DNA of 64,000 nt from Prosopocoilus inquinatus (GCA_036172665.1 CM069873.1:44300001-44364000), one strand, 5' to 3'; positions 1 through 11,789 are shown, counted from the stretch's first letter. Program-made: numbers and translations. Notes: generated by a model not told the origin, from the letters alone.

Positions 1-347
1 TTAATGTCATCTTTTTCTTCCACCCCACCCCTTTGCGCAATGACGTCATCTACATTTTTTTTAATAGCACGCCCCCAATTTTCTAGCAGATTCGGGTAGA
101 TTTGAAAATTCTGATTTCATCAATATGCATAATTTGACATTCGCACTGACGGTACCCGAGATATTAATTACGAAAAAAAACAAAAAAATGGAAAATTTTC
201 TACGGTTTATTTGAGACAAATGAACAACTGATGCACGAACCGGCAAATAATCATTTGTTTCAACGCCAAGTGTATATAAATTCTAGTAACTTTATTTTCG
301 GTATGTTTATGAAAATAGTTTTTATTCCAGTTGCAAGAAGAAGCACT

Positions 348-666
348 AAAGTATGGTTTATACAGTCACTAAAACTAATAACTAAACATTAATAACTATC
401 AACTAAGAAATTAAAAGGCCATACTGATACGAAGCGGTTTATACAACTTCACTAAAAATTAAGAATTCGTTTATTTCAATTTTTAGTGGAAAAAGTGGGA
501 TGACCGTAAATTTGACTATACTTTCTCTCCAGTTAACATTCCCTCCACGGAATTTTCACAGCTAGGTGTGCAACGAGCATGCGTAATTTTTGCTTGTATA
601 AACGGAAACTTTTGCATAGTTTTAATTTTAGTTTTAGTTTTAGTGACCGTATAAACCAAGCATTAG
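348..666. mobile_element. MITE with about 30-bp TIRs
   Basis: TGGTTTATACAGTCACTAAA near 355 is matched in inverse orientation near 635-657 (TTTAGTGACCGTATAAACCA). An inner inverted pair sits around AAAATTaagaattc at 450-490. No coding capacity. The surrounding 1-347 and 667-899 show nothing else I can support. Confidence 0.6.
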
Positions 667-964
667 ATCATTTATTATAGTTCATTGCCAAGCGATGCTT
701 GTTTTGAATATGTCAAAATCGGTAAAAATGTTATCACTAAAAAAATTTAATTGAAGTTGTTTCTTGTCCGATGAAAATTGTAAGTACAAAGTTTTTCTAA
801 TCTCGAACCGGACAGAAAAATGAAAAGAACACACTGCTAAATGCCAATTTATGCCTGTGTTGTTACTCATTTCATTTTTTCCACTGCCACTACCGTTAGA
901 AACTTACTACGGTGGCCTCCTTGTAGGTTTTCCACCTGGTAGCGATCATTCTGTAAAACCCTCA

Positions 965-1900
965 CTACCCTAAACGGCCCCCTGAATTTCGGCACTTTTT
1001 GCTAGTACCACTATTCGGCACACTAGTAATGAGAGTTATAACAAGATCCCCTACCTTGTGTTTATCCGCCTGCCGCCTCACCCTGTCATAATACTGCTTC
1101 TGCTTCGCCTGATCTTCTGTGACGTGCTGTTGAATCTGTTTCCGAAGATCAGCCAGATTGAGTCGCGAGAAGTCAGGCTGCACTTCTGCAAGCAGATTTG
1201 CCTCTGCTGCTCTCCGCGGTTTGTAACCCATCAGAGCCTCAGAAGGGGTGATGTTGATGCCTTTGTTAAACATGGTGTTGAGTGAAGATTGCACTTCTTT
1301 AACATAGCGGTCCCAATTCGCACTATCATCGTCCGCACTCCGAGTAGCTAAGGCACTCACGATTGTCTTATTATATCGCTCGCACTGTCCGTTGTCCGTT
1401 TGCTCGCAGAGTGGCGACAGCGTTCAACACATGCTTAATACCATAGGTTTCGCAAAATAATTTGAATGATTGAGAAGTGAAGGCACTTCCTCGATCGCTA
1501 ATTACACGGACCGGGGTCCCGAAAAGACACATTATTTCTTGTAGTATTTTAATAACGTCTCGGGTCTGCTGCGTCTTTACCGGTTCCACTGTAACAAATT
1601 TGCTGAAAGCATCAACAATTACGAAAAGGAATTTATTGCCTCGAGCACTTGTTTCAAATGGTCCCACATGATCTATGTGGATTGTGTGAAACGGGACTGG
1701 GACCTTCTCGATCGGATGCAATTGTCCCTGTCTCTTACCCGGATAGTATTTGTAATAAGAACAGTTTAAACACGCGCTGACGTATTTGGTTACGAATTTT
1801 CGCATATCAGCAAACCAATAGTTCTCTCGAATACGCTTTAATGTATTTTCTACACTACTATGTCTTGCGTTATCATGACATAACCGGCAAACTTGCCACC
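965..1900 (-). pseudogene. Gypsy relic A integrase (H2C2, DDE core, C-terminus)
   Basis: Reading right to left, a degenerate zinc-binding H2C2 end (CLNCSYYK) is followed by the DDE core with IDHVGPFETS (first Asp), VISDRGSAFTS (second Asp) and a broken region where the catalytic Glu is expected. The C-terminal part follows in a second frame (965-1360), with the segment around KQKQYYDRVRRQADKHKVGDL typical of gypsy integrases. The frame breaks at 1361-1371 and near 1410. The integrase would have inserted the cDNA; this copy cannot. Confidence 0.85.
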
Positions 1901-2191
1901 GAACGTTTTTGGGTACTACCTAAGCTACTTTTCCACTATTCAATTTTCTGTGTACCTTGCCATCTCGTAGCAGATATTCATTGAAGTAATTCTTAGTCTC
2001 TCCAGTTTTTCGCCGCTCGCAAGAATATTCCTGATGCGTGACAGCTGATCATCTTGTAATTGGGGTGCGACAACCCAATCTTCTTCAACTAAGTCAACTG
2101 AATTTACACTTGGTTATTCGAGATATCTACTTAGAGTGTCTACATGAGGCATTTTCTTGCCTGATCTGTATTTTATTTCAAAAGTATACTC

Positions 2192-2862
2192 TTACACGTC
2201 TAGCCACCACCTAGGAACTCGTGGAATCAAATCCTTCTTGGTGAACACAGTTCTTAGCGCGTTACAATCAGTAACTACTACAAACTCGATTCCTAGAAGG
2301 TAGACTCGGAAATGCTTCAAGGCCAAAACCACTGCTAATGTTTCCAATTCGTAAGAATGGTAATGGCGTTGGTCAGTGGTAGTCTGCTTACTGAAGTAAG
2401 CTACCATTCTGTGCAATCCCAAACTGTCTTTTTGAAGAAGTGTGCCACCAAAACCCAGACTACTCGCATAATTGTGTAATTCAGTGTCATAAGTAGGATT
2501 GAAAATTGCTAGTACAGGCCTAGTTACTAGAGCTCGTTGAATCATTTCGAAGGGCAGGTGTTGCTCGGAACCCCAGTGCCACTGCACGTCCGATCGCAAC
2601 AAACGAGTCATCGGTTCTACTTTTCTTGCATAGTTCAGACAAGCCAAGAAACTGACGTACCCGCTTAACAGAATTAAGAGCACGCATCTCCTGGACTACC
2701 TGCACCTTTTTGCTTCCAGGTCGCACCCCTTCGGCGGAAATTTCTCTACCCAAATAGTCTATCGTTTCAGTGAAAAACACACATTTTTTCAATTTTAGCG
2801 TCAATCCATGTTCTTTCAAAACTTCTAGTACTGTTCGTAGCCTACCAAAGCCCTCTGCGATA
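2192..2862 (-). pseudogene. Gypsy relic A RT thumb and RNase H
   Basis: The first frame gives the RT thumb (LTLKLKKCVFF, IDYLGREIS) and a second, shifted frame the RNase H (ASSLGFGGTLLQ, YFSKQTTTDQRHYHSYELE, VVTDCNALR). The expected TDASS box reads NYASS, so the first catalytic Asp is lost, while the Glu of YELE and the Asp of VTDCNA remain. RT fingers and palm are absent. Confidence 0.85.
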
Positions 2863-3755
2863 CTAGGACCAGTCTCTCAATGTCGAGTTTAAACTCTTGA
2901 AGTGATTCACCATTCTTTTGGGTACGAGTTTTCAATTGGGTGGTACGGAGTTGCTTCATATGTGCATCACCAAACCGCATTTCCAATTCTCCACCAGTTG
3001 ATCAAAGTTGATCTGTACTTCCTCAGGAATGGACTGTAATGCACTTTGGATCTCGCAGAGCCACAACGAGTGCTGCAGCTCTGTCGCAGGCATTCCAGCC
3101 ATTCACGTCAGCTGCAATTTTAAACTGTCGGATGAAAGTAGACCAAGGCAAGTCGCCTTCAAATTTAGGTGGTTTCAGTTTGTGACGCAAACAATGGTCC
3201 AATCGAATGACCTAGCCCGACTTTATGCAGTTGTTTCGCTAAGTCTTCAAATTTATCTTGGAATTGAATTTTTATTCCACCAAATTTCTCATCAAATTTA
3301 TCGTCGAATTCACATTTCATGTCCTTAATTGTACTATCAAACTGATTTCGTACGCCTTCAATTTTCTCGTCCCATTCGGTTTTAAGATCTTCGATCCTTT
3401 CGTCGATTTGCATCTTCTTGTTTTCTATATTCAGATCGGTTTTTAAATTGTAAGTTTCCATTTTCCTATCCAAACTTTCCATTTGTTTTCTCACTTCTTG
3501 CGTTTGCTCTTTTATATTTTCTTTCACTTCCTGCATTTCTAATTTCATATTTTCGTGACCTTGTTCCATTTTTTCTTTCACTTCTTTCAGTAGAGCTGCT
3601 GCTTCTTCAATTTCAAATTCAAATGTTTCCGGGTCTTTATCTACAAGATCCTGTTTCAGTCGTTCTGGTAAGACGCTTTTCTTTCCTGAATTTTCGAGGC
3701 CTGTTTCTTCCAATTCCTCTTTCACTTTTAACTCGCACAGCTTCATTCTGGACAT
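2863..3755 (-). pseudogene. Gypsy relic A Gag: SAP-like N-terminus, coiled coil, partial capsid
   Basis: I chose the Met at 3755 (MSRMKLCELK), because the upstream in-frame Met at 3797 lies in the LTR/PBS. Residues 1-50 look like a small SAP-type helical module (LKVKEELEETGLENSGKKS), followed by EKDPETFEFEI-like acidic sequence and about 130 residues of Lys/Glu-rich coiled coil. A shifted frame at 2863-3170 gives capsid-like sequence (FEGDLPWSTFIRQFKIAA, LKTRTQKNGESLQEF). It stops abruptly at the deletion joint with RT. The N-terminal layout is shared with element B at 30822-31475. Confidence 0.7.
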
Positions 3756-3775
3756 TTCCGCTTCTGACACCAATT

Positions 3776-4435
3776 TATTACGAATTTGGGGGTTCACAAA
3801 TTATAGTCGTTAAATTTCAGATCACTTTAATTACAAGCTGTTAATTAACAACACAGTAGTAATGAGCTTGTCTATCAAGTAACAGTTTTACGAAATATAA
3901 TTTCTATTTATTCGAGGTATGAACCATTCGCTAGCTTACTTTAAATAAAGGTACTTTCTTTCGCTCGCAAAAACGAGGTCCAAACGCGTTTAGATTCAAA
4001 GGTGGACGTTCTTCTGCAAACTGATTAATCCCCATTATCCTTGAAATTTCAGTCTGGATCGGTAATCCCCTTTCCCCCTCGAGTCAAACTATTTTTGGCT
4101 GCGGTAACTGAAGCATCGAAGTGGTCACACGAAACCACGTGATCACTTTTCTCAATTGGTGATTGGTCAGAGGGTTTAGTCGGACCGTTGACTTGACGAA
4201 TTTGTGCAATTTGACCGTTCACCTAACTCGGCCTTTGTTTCGTTTGTATTGAATCGCAGTTATTTGCAGGCGCACTTCAATATATAATTCAAATCTGAGG
4301 TGTTTTGTTGCAACAACTACGGAATCCAGTTTCAAACTATTCTAAACCAGATTCAAAGTTTTAAGCGAGAGAAAGCACTTAGTAACTAAACTCCTGGCGG
4401 ATCGTACGGCTTAAGGCACTCGATCTCTATCTAAG
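3776..4435 (-). repeat. 5' LTR of gypsy relic A
   Basis: On + the LTR begins TTACGAATTTGGGGGTTCAC and runs to the left TIR of the next element at 4436. The same start is found at 55708, and the inner part (CTCCTGGCGGA near 4391) recurs at 63027. The right end may be cut by the neighbouring element. Confidence 0.7.
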
Positions 4436-5041
4436 GACACAAGTACTGCCATTATATGGTTTTGACACTTGACAGTGGGTATTTGATCTTGAACGAGCGG
4501 GTTGTCAAAAATGACAACCTGAATACTTTATGTAAATCAGAATGCAAATGTAACGCAAATCACTTAAAATTTCTATTTTATTAACACAAACAATACGTAA
4601 CAACAATAAATCTGAGTGATTATACTGCGAATATGACACAATAAGTGGTAAAATAACCGAAAAACATACGTGAGTTTGACGTGAGTATATTGGACGCTTT
4701 TCGCTTTTCAGGTAAAATATCAAATTCACTTAAAACCCCGAAATTATTTCAATGCATAAATTTCTAAACAGTTAAATGAATGAACAGAAGTTTCAATAAT
4801 TTATTTTTAATATTGAAAGTAAAAAACTGCAGACTAATTGTAATTTTCCGAACTTGAAAAATAATTAGATTTAGCAAATTCCAAAACCAAGGAGGATAAA
4901 AACGAGGTTCGGTGTCCAGTCCAAACAACCGTAAGTAATACTTGACCAAAACAGGTGTTTTTTAAGCAGAACTTACAGTTTCTCATAATAGTAATTGACT
5001 CTTGTTCGGTTAAAGGTTAAAAACTTACAGTTTTTCGAACA

Positions 5042-5940
5042 TATAAAATAGCGACATCTTACTATCGCTTTTTGACCTGACATTGCAGTAGGATAGACAA
5101 ATTGAAGCGGAATTTGCTCCTAATAAGTCCCCCATGCAAGGCGGGCATGCTTGCTGTCAAAGCATAATGAAAGTTTTTAGAAAAATTTTGTGCAAATCGT
5201 TTTTGATTGCAGTGAAAACCTCGACCAGCCTCTGGACAGCTGTTTCAGCCCTGCTTGGGGCTTCTTCAGCAGAGACGTAGCTCGACATTCCCACTGCAGA
5301 CCAAAAACGACTTGCCCAATTTATTCGCAATTGCGATGTGAGAGTGATGAACAGATAAAGTAGCGACATCTTACTATCGCTTTTTGACCTGACATTGCAG
5401 TAGGATAGACAAATTGAAGCGGGATTTGCTCCTAATAAGTCCCCCATGCAAGGCGGCCATGCTTGCTGTCAAAGCATAATGAACATTTTTAGAAAAATTT
5501 TGTGCAAATCGTTTTTGATTGCAGTGAAACTCTCGAGCAGCCTCTGGACAGCTGTTTCAGCCCTGCTTGGGGCTTCTTCAGCAGAGACGTAGCTCGACAT
5601 TCCCACTGCAGACCAAAAACCACTTGCCCAATTTATTCGCAATTGCGATGTAAGAATGATGAACAGATAAAATAGCGACATCTTACTATCGCTTTTTGAC
5701 CTGACATTGTAGTAGGATAGACAAATTGAAGCGGGATTTGCTCCTAATAAGTCCCCCATGCAAGGCGGCCATGCTTGCTGTCAAAGCATAATGAAAGTTT
5801 TTAGAAAAATTTTGTGCAAATCGTTTTTGATTGTAGTGAAAACCTCGACCAGCCTCTGGACAGCTGTTTCAGCCCTGCTTGGGGCTTCTTCAGCAGAGAC
5901 GTAGCTCGACATTCCCACTGCAGACCAAAAACGACTTGTC
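5042..5940. repeat. 312-bp tandem repeat array, three units
   Basis: GCGACATCTTACTATCG recurs at 5051, 5363 and 5675, giving a 312-bp period with few differences. Each unit also holds CAGCTGTTTCAGCCCTGCTT and AAAAATTTTGTGCAAATCG. Two minus-strand open frames of 96 codons, 5157-5447 and 5469-5759, follow the repeat period; I regard them as by-products. Confidence 0.95.
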
Positions 5941-5964
5941 CAATTTTTGTTTTTGTTGTTTTTG

Positions 5965-6090
5965 TTTGCAGTGGAAATGTCGAACTACGTCTCTGCTGAA
6001 GAAGCCCCAAGCAGGGCTGAAACAGCTGTCCAGAGGCTGCTCGAGGTTCTCACTGCAATCAAAAACGATTTGCACAAAATTTTTCTAATT
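5965..6090. repeat. Inverted partial 312-bp unit forming a palindrome with the array
   Basis: This is the reverse complement of about 126 bp of the unit (GAACTACGTCTCTGCTGAAG to GATTTGCACAAAATTTTTCT). It is separated from the third unit by a T-rich spacer, so the array end can fold into a long hairpin. Confidence 0.9.
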
Positions 6091-6321
6091 ACAGTTTTTC
6101 GTTTACTATGTCATATTCCTATTGTAAACGCTTAGAGTTATTATAAATTTTTATTTTGTCTCAATAAAATGGAAATTTAATGTAATCTGTCTCATTTTTC
6201 GTCTTGATTTACATAAAATATTCAAGTTTGTCATTTTTGATAACCTACTCGTTCAAGGTCAAACACCCACTGTCGCGTGTCAAAAACATATGATGGCAGT
6301 ACCTGTGTCAGAATTGGTAAA

Positions 6322-8165
6322 TTGTATTAATGAGTACAAGTACTGATTACGAGTACTATATAATCCTACACTTAAATATGAGTAAAGTCTAAGTAATCAG
6401 TAATCATACAAAGTGAGAATGAGTAAAGTACATGTAGAAAGTAATCAAAAATAATGAGTACATGTAATCCGTAATCATATAAATTGAGTCTGAGTACAGG
6501 TAAAAAGTAGTGGCATGCTGTTTCCATTTTTCGTCTCCTGTCACTTTGATATTACTGAGCGGCACAATGCTGGTCCGTTTACTCTCGCAATTCGCAGTGT
6601 TTGTACGTTTGCAAATTCGTCCGAACTGTACAGTACAAAGTGTCTCATCTTCGATGGCGTTCTATAGATATTTCCGATATCTAAATATGATGACACTTTT
6701 TATTCAACTTTTAACTAAATTATGATTTTTTCATTAAATCACTTAAAATAGTCCACAGGAAAACCCAACTGTGCATATTATGAGTGCCATTTTTTCTGAG
6801 CTGCAGGAAATTGTTATGGGTTCTCAAATATTGTTGAATTTTATGTCCCCAAAGCAAAATACGATAAAAATTTACACCGCTAGTTCTCAAATGAAAATCT
6901 ACATGTTACTGCTAATGTTTAAAATTATGAAGATTTACACAATTCTTTAAATAGAGAAAGATTTCGGAAATTGTAATCTTATTTAAAAACCGTATTTTTT
7001 ATATTTGATTTAGGCAAGCCTGTTAGCGCACTTGGTTATTTTCCCGACTTTCTTTCATCAAAAATCGAATTTTTCAATCGAACACTCGTAATAAATTACA
7101 TAAACAATTTCAAACAATGTTAACTAACATGTGTCGCAAGTCTTATAATTCAGACGCCTCTGACCAGTAAAAAATAAGTTGAATATTAACCAATAATTGA
7201 TAAGGCAGATCAAATAAAGCCCAAGATTTTTAATTTTTTGCATAATTTGAACATTAGACATTCAGTTTTCAAATAGTCAAATATTACAATTCGAATTATC
7301 TCTTATGAACTCATGAGCGTCTAGATTATAAGAATTTTGGGACACACGTTATATAAAAAACTGAGTTCGTAGTTTGGCTATTATGAAGTTTTCATATGAT
7401 TTAATTGTTAATTAAGGAACCATAATCTATGTTAAAAATCAAACAAGAAAGCTATCAATTTTTTTATATCTTTAAAAATAATAAAAAAATTGCATTTAAA
7501 ATATTGGTAAATTTTACATTTTTCAATCGTACCACAAAACAACAAGAAACAGCAAATTTTTGATTTAACTATTTAAATTAGCATTAACAGTTAAAAGTCA
7601 ATATTAGGTTCTGGGTTCTTTTCTGTTTCCATTACTCATGAAGAAACCTATTCAATACCATCGAAAATGGGACACCTATACACACATCTTAGACAAAACA
7701 AATAAAATCAAAATCAAAAGCTTAGGGATGTTCGAGGGATTCACCGCAATCAAAAACGATTTGCAACAATTTTTTTTTAAATAAAAATTTCCACAGTAAA
7801 TTTAAGTCCGTTCACTTTACAGTTTAGACCACAATTAACAGCATTTGGAAAACCCTGAATAATATTAGACGCGAATAACGGATTTCTATTGGTACTCCAT
7901 TATGTTTGTACTCATAATTTCAGATTACAAAAAGCTCAATTACTTCTACTACTCAAGTACTTTGTACTTAATTACTTTTATACTTAAGCACTGTGAGTAA
8001 ATTTGTAATCGATTATATTGTACTAATAATTTTTGAATATTTTCGTAATCAATTACTTTTGTACTTAACCACTGTGAGTAAATTTGTAATCGAGTACATT
8101 GTACTCATAATTATTGAGTACTTTTGTAATCAATTACTTTTTATACTCAATTACTGCCCAACACC
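6322..8165. mobile_element. Candidate non-autonomous element with GAGTAC/GTAATC subterminal repeats
   Basis: 6330-6510 holds many GAGTA, GTAAT and AGTAATCA words on +. 7905-8160 holds the same words on -, with two direct copies of an 82-bp unit (GTGAGTAAATTTGTAATCGA at about 7992 and 8074). Such inverted clusters of subterminal motifs are typical of hAT-type elements. The exact ends are not resolved. The interior has no gene but includes a short 312-family fragment near 7741-7778. Confidence 0.5.
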
Positions 8166-8776
8166 GCACATAACGTAACCAAAAGATCGTGAATGCCTCG
8201 TATATGTAATTTTTTTTACTTTTGTAATTAACGAACTTCTAGCGACTTAACTTATATTAAGTTAAAAGTCAAGAAAAGAGAGACAGACGAAATTCCATAT
8301 TTACCTTAAATTAGTTCGAAACGCCGAATACAATGCCGACGGGAGAGTATAAAAATAGAACATTCCGTTAATTAAAAGATAAACCAATCGAAAATCTCGG
8401 CGCTCAGACTGTCTGTTATTTTCTTGAAATCGCTTTCGAAGGAAGGAAGGTTCGGAAACGTTTCAAAATTTAATTCACCGTGAACGTTAACTTTTAATTA
8501 CCAGATGACTGAAAACTTAAGAGGCTACAGCACCTTTCTCCATTTAATTTACGCCACGCGAAGGTAGTTTGTAATTAAATTGACGTTTTTATTATTCATC
8601 AATTCTACTGTAAACAAAAAATTCCGAAAACGTTTTTATGTGGATCTCTAGATTTGATTGACATTTAATTTATTTCATAGCATTCGGAAATAAAATAATA
8701 TTTACTATTATAATTTCAGATTTTATGTTGGTTAACCTGATTTGACTCAAACTCAAAAGATAAATTTGATAAGACT

Positions 8777-8942
8777 TTACTGTAATTTTTTTTCTCCAAA
8801 ATGATACTATTTAAATACTAGGAGTATTTCACAGCTTTCTAAATCTGAAAGCTTTCAAATTTTTAAGTGTCATCTGTGAAGTAGTATTTAAACATCTCCA
8901 ATTTGGAGAAACAAAAATTACAGAAAACTGTAATTGTCTACT
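8777..8942. mobile_element. Palindromic MITE
   Basis: TTCTCCAAAATGATACTATTTAAATACT and its degraded inverse (AGTAGTATTTAAACATCTCC..TTGGAGAA) fold around CTTTCTAAATCTGAAAGC. The rest of 8166-9285 is AT-rich intron or upstream DNA with no feature I can support. Confidence 0.6.
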
Positions 8943-9285
8943 AATTTTTGCTTTGACTGTAGAATAAAAAAAAAGATAAAAGACATAGCATCAGACAAGA
9001 AAAATTAAATTCCAGGAGCTTTGGACCACGCAAGAAGAAAATCTCAAACAGAAAAGTTTAAATGTCACTCAATCTAGGGACTTTATGCGAATCAACGCAT
9101 TTTACAATTTCCAAAATAATAAAAAGAGTTGAAAGCTCCAAATATTCAAAGTAAATCAAAATGTAAGAAATGAAAAGACAGGTTCTTTTTGCAAAAATAA
9201 AAAAAAGCAGCAAAGGAATATAAATATAATAAAAAAAATATCATACTTCTATAAAAATGAACAAAAAAATTGTGTATAAGGTTTA

Positions 9286-9403
9286 GGTCCGGTATTATAA
9301 AAGGAAAATAAATTTATTATGCAGTTTAATGCCTTAGCAACAATTGTAAAAATAATGGTTACTAAGGCATTAAACTGTAGAGTAAAGTTTATAATACCAG
9401 ACC
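9286..9403. mobile_element. 118-bp palindromic MITE, TTA target duplication
   Basis: GGTCCGGTATTATAAA at the left is inverted at the right (TTTATAATACCAGACC). Inner arms GCAGTTTAATGCCTTAG and CTAAGGCATTAAACTG also pair. TTA flanks both sides (9283-9285, 9404-9406), fitting a Harbinger-like 3-bp duplication. Confidence 0.8.
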
Positions 9404-9514
9404 TTAATAGTGGAAATATTTATTTTATGTAGGAGTAATATGTTTACTTAATAAATTTTAAACAGTAATTAATCCGAAGTTTCCAATAGCGTAATATTTT
9501 TTTGTAGTTTGCAG

Positions 9515-9590
9515 TTTCGTAGTTCACAAGAGATGCCACGAATACGTGACCTTCAAATGTCCGGGAGCTGACAAAGGAGCGGATTCTGAC
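9515..9590 (+). CDS. cPKC exon: C-terminal part of C1A domain
   Basis: The exon follows a TTTGCAG acceptor and ends at a GTAAGT donor. The first base completes a codon from the previous exon (phase 2), then 25 codons follow. The reading contains [17 protein letters not shown], the last zinc-ligand block of a PKC C1 domain (H and three Cys), followed by the linker GADKGADSD. It ends in phase 0, exactly matching the phase-0 start of the C1B exon at 36402. It is short enough to be missed by ORF-based gene finding. The preceding exon is not found in 1-9514. Confidence 0.9.
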
Positions 9591-10388
9591 GTAAGTAAAT
9601 ACCTTACAACAGTGTTTTTAATTTATTTATCTGCTTAAGTATAGTTTTCTTCAAGGCTATTAATAACAAAAAAAATAAAAATAAATTGTAAACGGTAGGC
9701 AAATAAATATTTTTATTAATGATATTATACTCATCATTAGGCCTGGGGCCTGGGCAAGAAATCGATTCAAATAGACTTTTTTTTCTTGAATCGAAATATT
9801 GAATCCATCATCCTCTATGTACACTTGGTTGCAATAAAATCGCGTACACCTTCAAAATCAAGTAGCCGAGTTTGTACCTATTTTTTGCTTTGTAAATGGG
9901 TATTTTGAGAATTTTGTCATGTTTCCAAACGTACAGGTTAAGAACTGAGATTGAAATGATTACTATTTTACATGGTATGAGTCGGACAGTATGATTTGTT
10001 CAATAAATATTACTCCATTCCAAATATTTAACAGCCCATAAATGTAATTTAATCGAAATAGAATTGTCGATTACTTATGTTCTGCTATTAATATAATTTT
10101 TTTAACACTTGACAAGACTCTTCAAAGCTAAATTTGTAATTTTCGACGTGTTGGTGACAAGAGTATTAAAAAATTTATTAAAACATGGAATCCCTTGGGG
10201 TTTATATTGGATTTTCTCTTAATTCAGAAGGGCTTTATCCGAATCGTGAATCGATATTTTTGGACATCTATCTCCTACCTATTTGCACATTTTTCTTCTT
10301 CCCACATAATGTTTGTGCATCATAGTATTATTATTTAAGCTATAATCATTCGCTACTGCTGAAAATAACTATTCGTCTTATTAACTTA
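9591..10388 (+). other. PKC intron, AT-rich, no feature seen
   Basis: I see no open frame, terminal repeat or tandem repeat above background in this stretch. Confidence 0.5.
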
Positions 10389-10516
10389 GGTCCGATCTTA
10401 CCACCTCCTGATAAATTTAACCGCTGGTTAATATCCTAGGAAGCCATTATCGGAACAAAGGTTTCCAAGAATATTAACCGACGGTTAAATTTATCAGGAG
10501 GTGGTAAGATCGGGCC
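10389..10516. mobile_element. 128-bp palindromic MITE, TTA target duplication
   Basis: GGTCCGATCTTACCACCTCC is inverted as GGAGGTGGTAAGATCGGGCC. The arms contain TGATAAATTTAACCG and its inverse. TTA sits at 10386-10388 and 10517-10519. Confidence 0.85.
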
Positions 10517-10878
10517 TTACTCGTTTTCTGTCAGTCTGAATTTTAATTGTTTGACACTGACTAATTAAATCTCAAGACCAAATACAACGAAAAGCAGGTG
10601 TACGCGATTTTTTTACAAGCCACAGTACAGTTGCGGCCTTTGAAAACTGGTACACTTTGGCAAATACAATAGCCGCTTTCCAGTTACGATTTTCAAGCAC
10701 CTGAGATGATCTGAACTGCGGATCGCTGTATAAGTCATATAAGCGTGACATATGTGTAGTCATAGATACAGGTGCTTGAGGGGACGGGGGAAGTAAAAAA
10801 GATCAGTTACGGATCAGTTCAAGTGCGTTCCACACCCTGCAATTAGAACATGTTTGATCAGCTCGGAGGAGCTTCGAG

Positions 10879-11556
10879 TAGAGTGGTGTCGTTCACGAAC
10901 GATTGAGTTGTTTCGAACGAATCTTTTGAGTAAAGATTCGTTCATTTCGATCGTTCCTGAACGAACGATTTGATTCAGATGAACGAAATTAACGAATCAC
11001 TCTGCACCGTAGCTTCCAATTTTATTCGTGTATTTTTCACCTCTTGTTTTCATGTATTTTAATAATGAAAATGTATTATATGAATCAACCTGTATATTTT
11101 TACATTTTTGAAGAAAGAATAAAATTACTTTATCAATAACATAGCACGGAATATTAATCAAAAAGTTTGTGAGATATACGGCTTTCAATAACATTAACAA
11201 TGTTCAGGTAGGCTGTGAGTGAAGATTTAAGTTTTCTGTCAAATCTCGGTCAGATTATTTGAAAATTATTTCTGAGCGTAAAAGAAGTGAAATAAAAAAG
11301 TGTTGTGCGAAATAATTTAGTATTTTTAATATAAATAAAGGTAACTGTAATTATTGTTTGAAAGAAGTATGTACGGCGGGAATCGATATAACAAATACGG
11401 TGAGCGATCCGATACTTTCTTTCATTCATCTCGTTCATATCGTTCACCTCGTTCATTGCGTTCATATCGTTCACCGACTCAAAGTTTCGTTCGTTCGCTT
11501 TTTTAAGAACTCATACTAATAATACAAACGATTCGTTCGTGAACGACACAACTCTA
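10879..11556. mobile_element. Non-autonomous hAT-type element, 8-bp TSD
   Basis: Ends are TAGAGTGGTGTCGTTCACGA and, inverted, TAGAGTTGTGTCGTTCACGA. Flanks GCTTCGAG (10871-10878) and GCTCCGAG (11557-11564) are an 8-bp duplication with one mismatch. The subterminal DNA is full of GTTCGTTC/GAACGA words. The 678-bp body codes for nothing recognisable. Confidence 0.85.
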
Positions 11557-11658
11557 GCTCCGAGTAGCTCATTGGGGTAATTGGAAAGCGGCTAATGTTT
11601 CAACGGTGTAAACTGATCCTAAACCTGAAGTTTCTAAACATCACTCAAATCACTCTAA

Positions 11659-11786
11659 GACCCGGTTTCAACATCACAGTTTAACTTTAAACTTCGCTTT
11701 ATTCCCATGGTAACAATTGCAAGGATAATTGTTTCCAAAGGAATAAAACTGAGTTTAAAGTTAAACTATGATGGTGAAATCAGGCC
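11659..11786. mobile_element. 128-bp palindromic MITE, TAA target duplication
   Basis: Arms are CACAGTTTAACTTTAAACTT and its inverse, around CATGGTAACAATTGCA. TAA at 11656-11658 and 11787-11789. A close relative lies at 55563-55690. Confidence 0.85.
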
Positions 11787-11789
11787 TAA

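Larger units (their letters stand above)
900..4435 (-). mobile_element. Ty3/gypsy LTR retrotransposon relic A, internally deleted
   Basis: On the minus strand the order is 5' LTR (about 4435-3776), PBS-like TTGGTGTCAGAAGCGG, gag, then RT thumb, RNase H and integrase. Nucleocapsid, protease and the RT fingers/palm are missing: gag capsid coding runs straight into the RT thumb near 2862. No 3' LTR is visible on the left. Every domain carries frameshifts or stops, so the copy is dead. Related LTR sequence recurs at 55706-55973 and 62856-63060. Confidence 0.85.
4436..6309. mobile_element. Non-autonomous DNA transposon with about 100-bp TIRs
   Basis: 4436-4535 and 6205-6309 are inverted copies. 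The outer ends read GACACAAGTACTGCCAT and, inverted, GACACAGGTACTGCCAT; the match continues through TTGACAC..CGACAGTGGGT and CTTGAACGAG to TTTATGTAAATCA. The 1.87-kb body has no transposase and carries the 312-bp array. No clear TSD is visible. Confidence 0.85.

Noticed and set aside
3756..3797. Earlier Met as the start of relic A Gag
   Set aside because: This stretch is the LTR end and primer-binding site, so the Met at 3755 is the better start.
5157..5759. Two similar 96-codon minus-strand frames that could be a duplicated small gene
   Set aside because: They repeat with the 312-bp DNA unit, lack a recognisable domain, and are not kept open in the other copies of the repeat.
1..9514. Missing N-terminal PKC exon (pseudosubstrate, first half of C1A)
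   Set aside because: I looked for the cysteine-rich first half of C1A and a basic pseudosubstrate, but saw no matching exon; it is probably upstream of the window.
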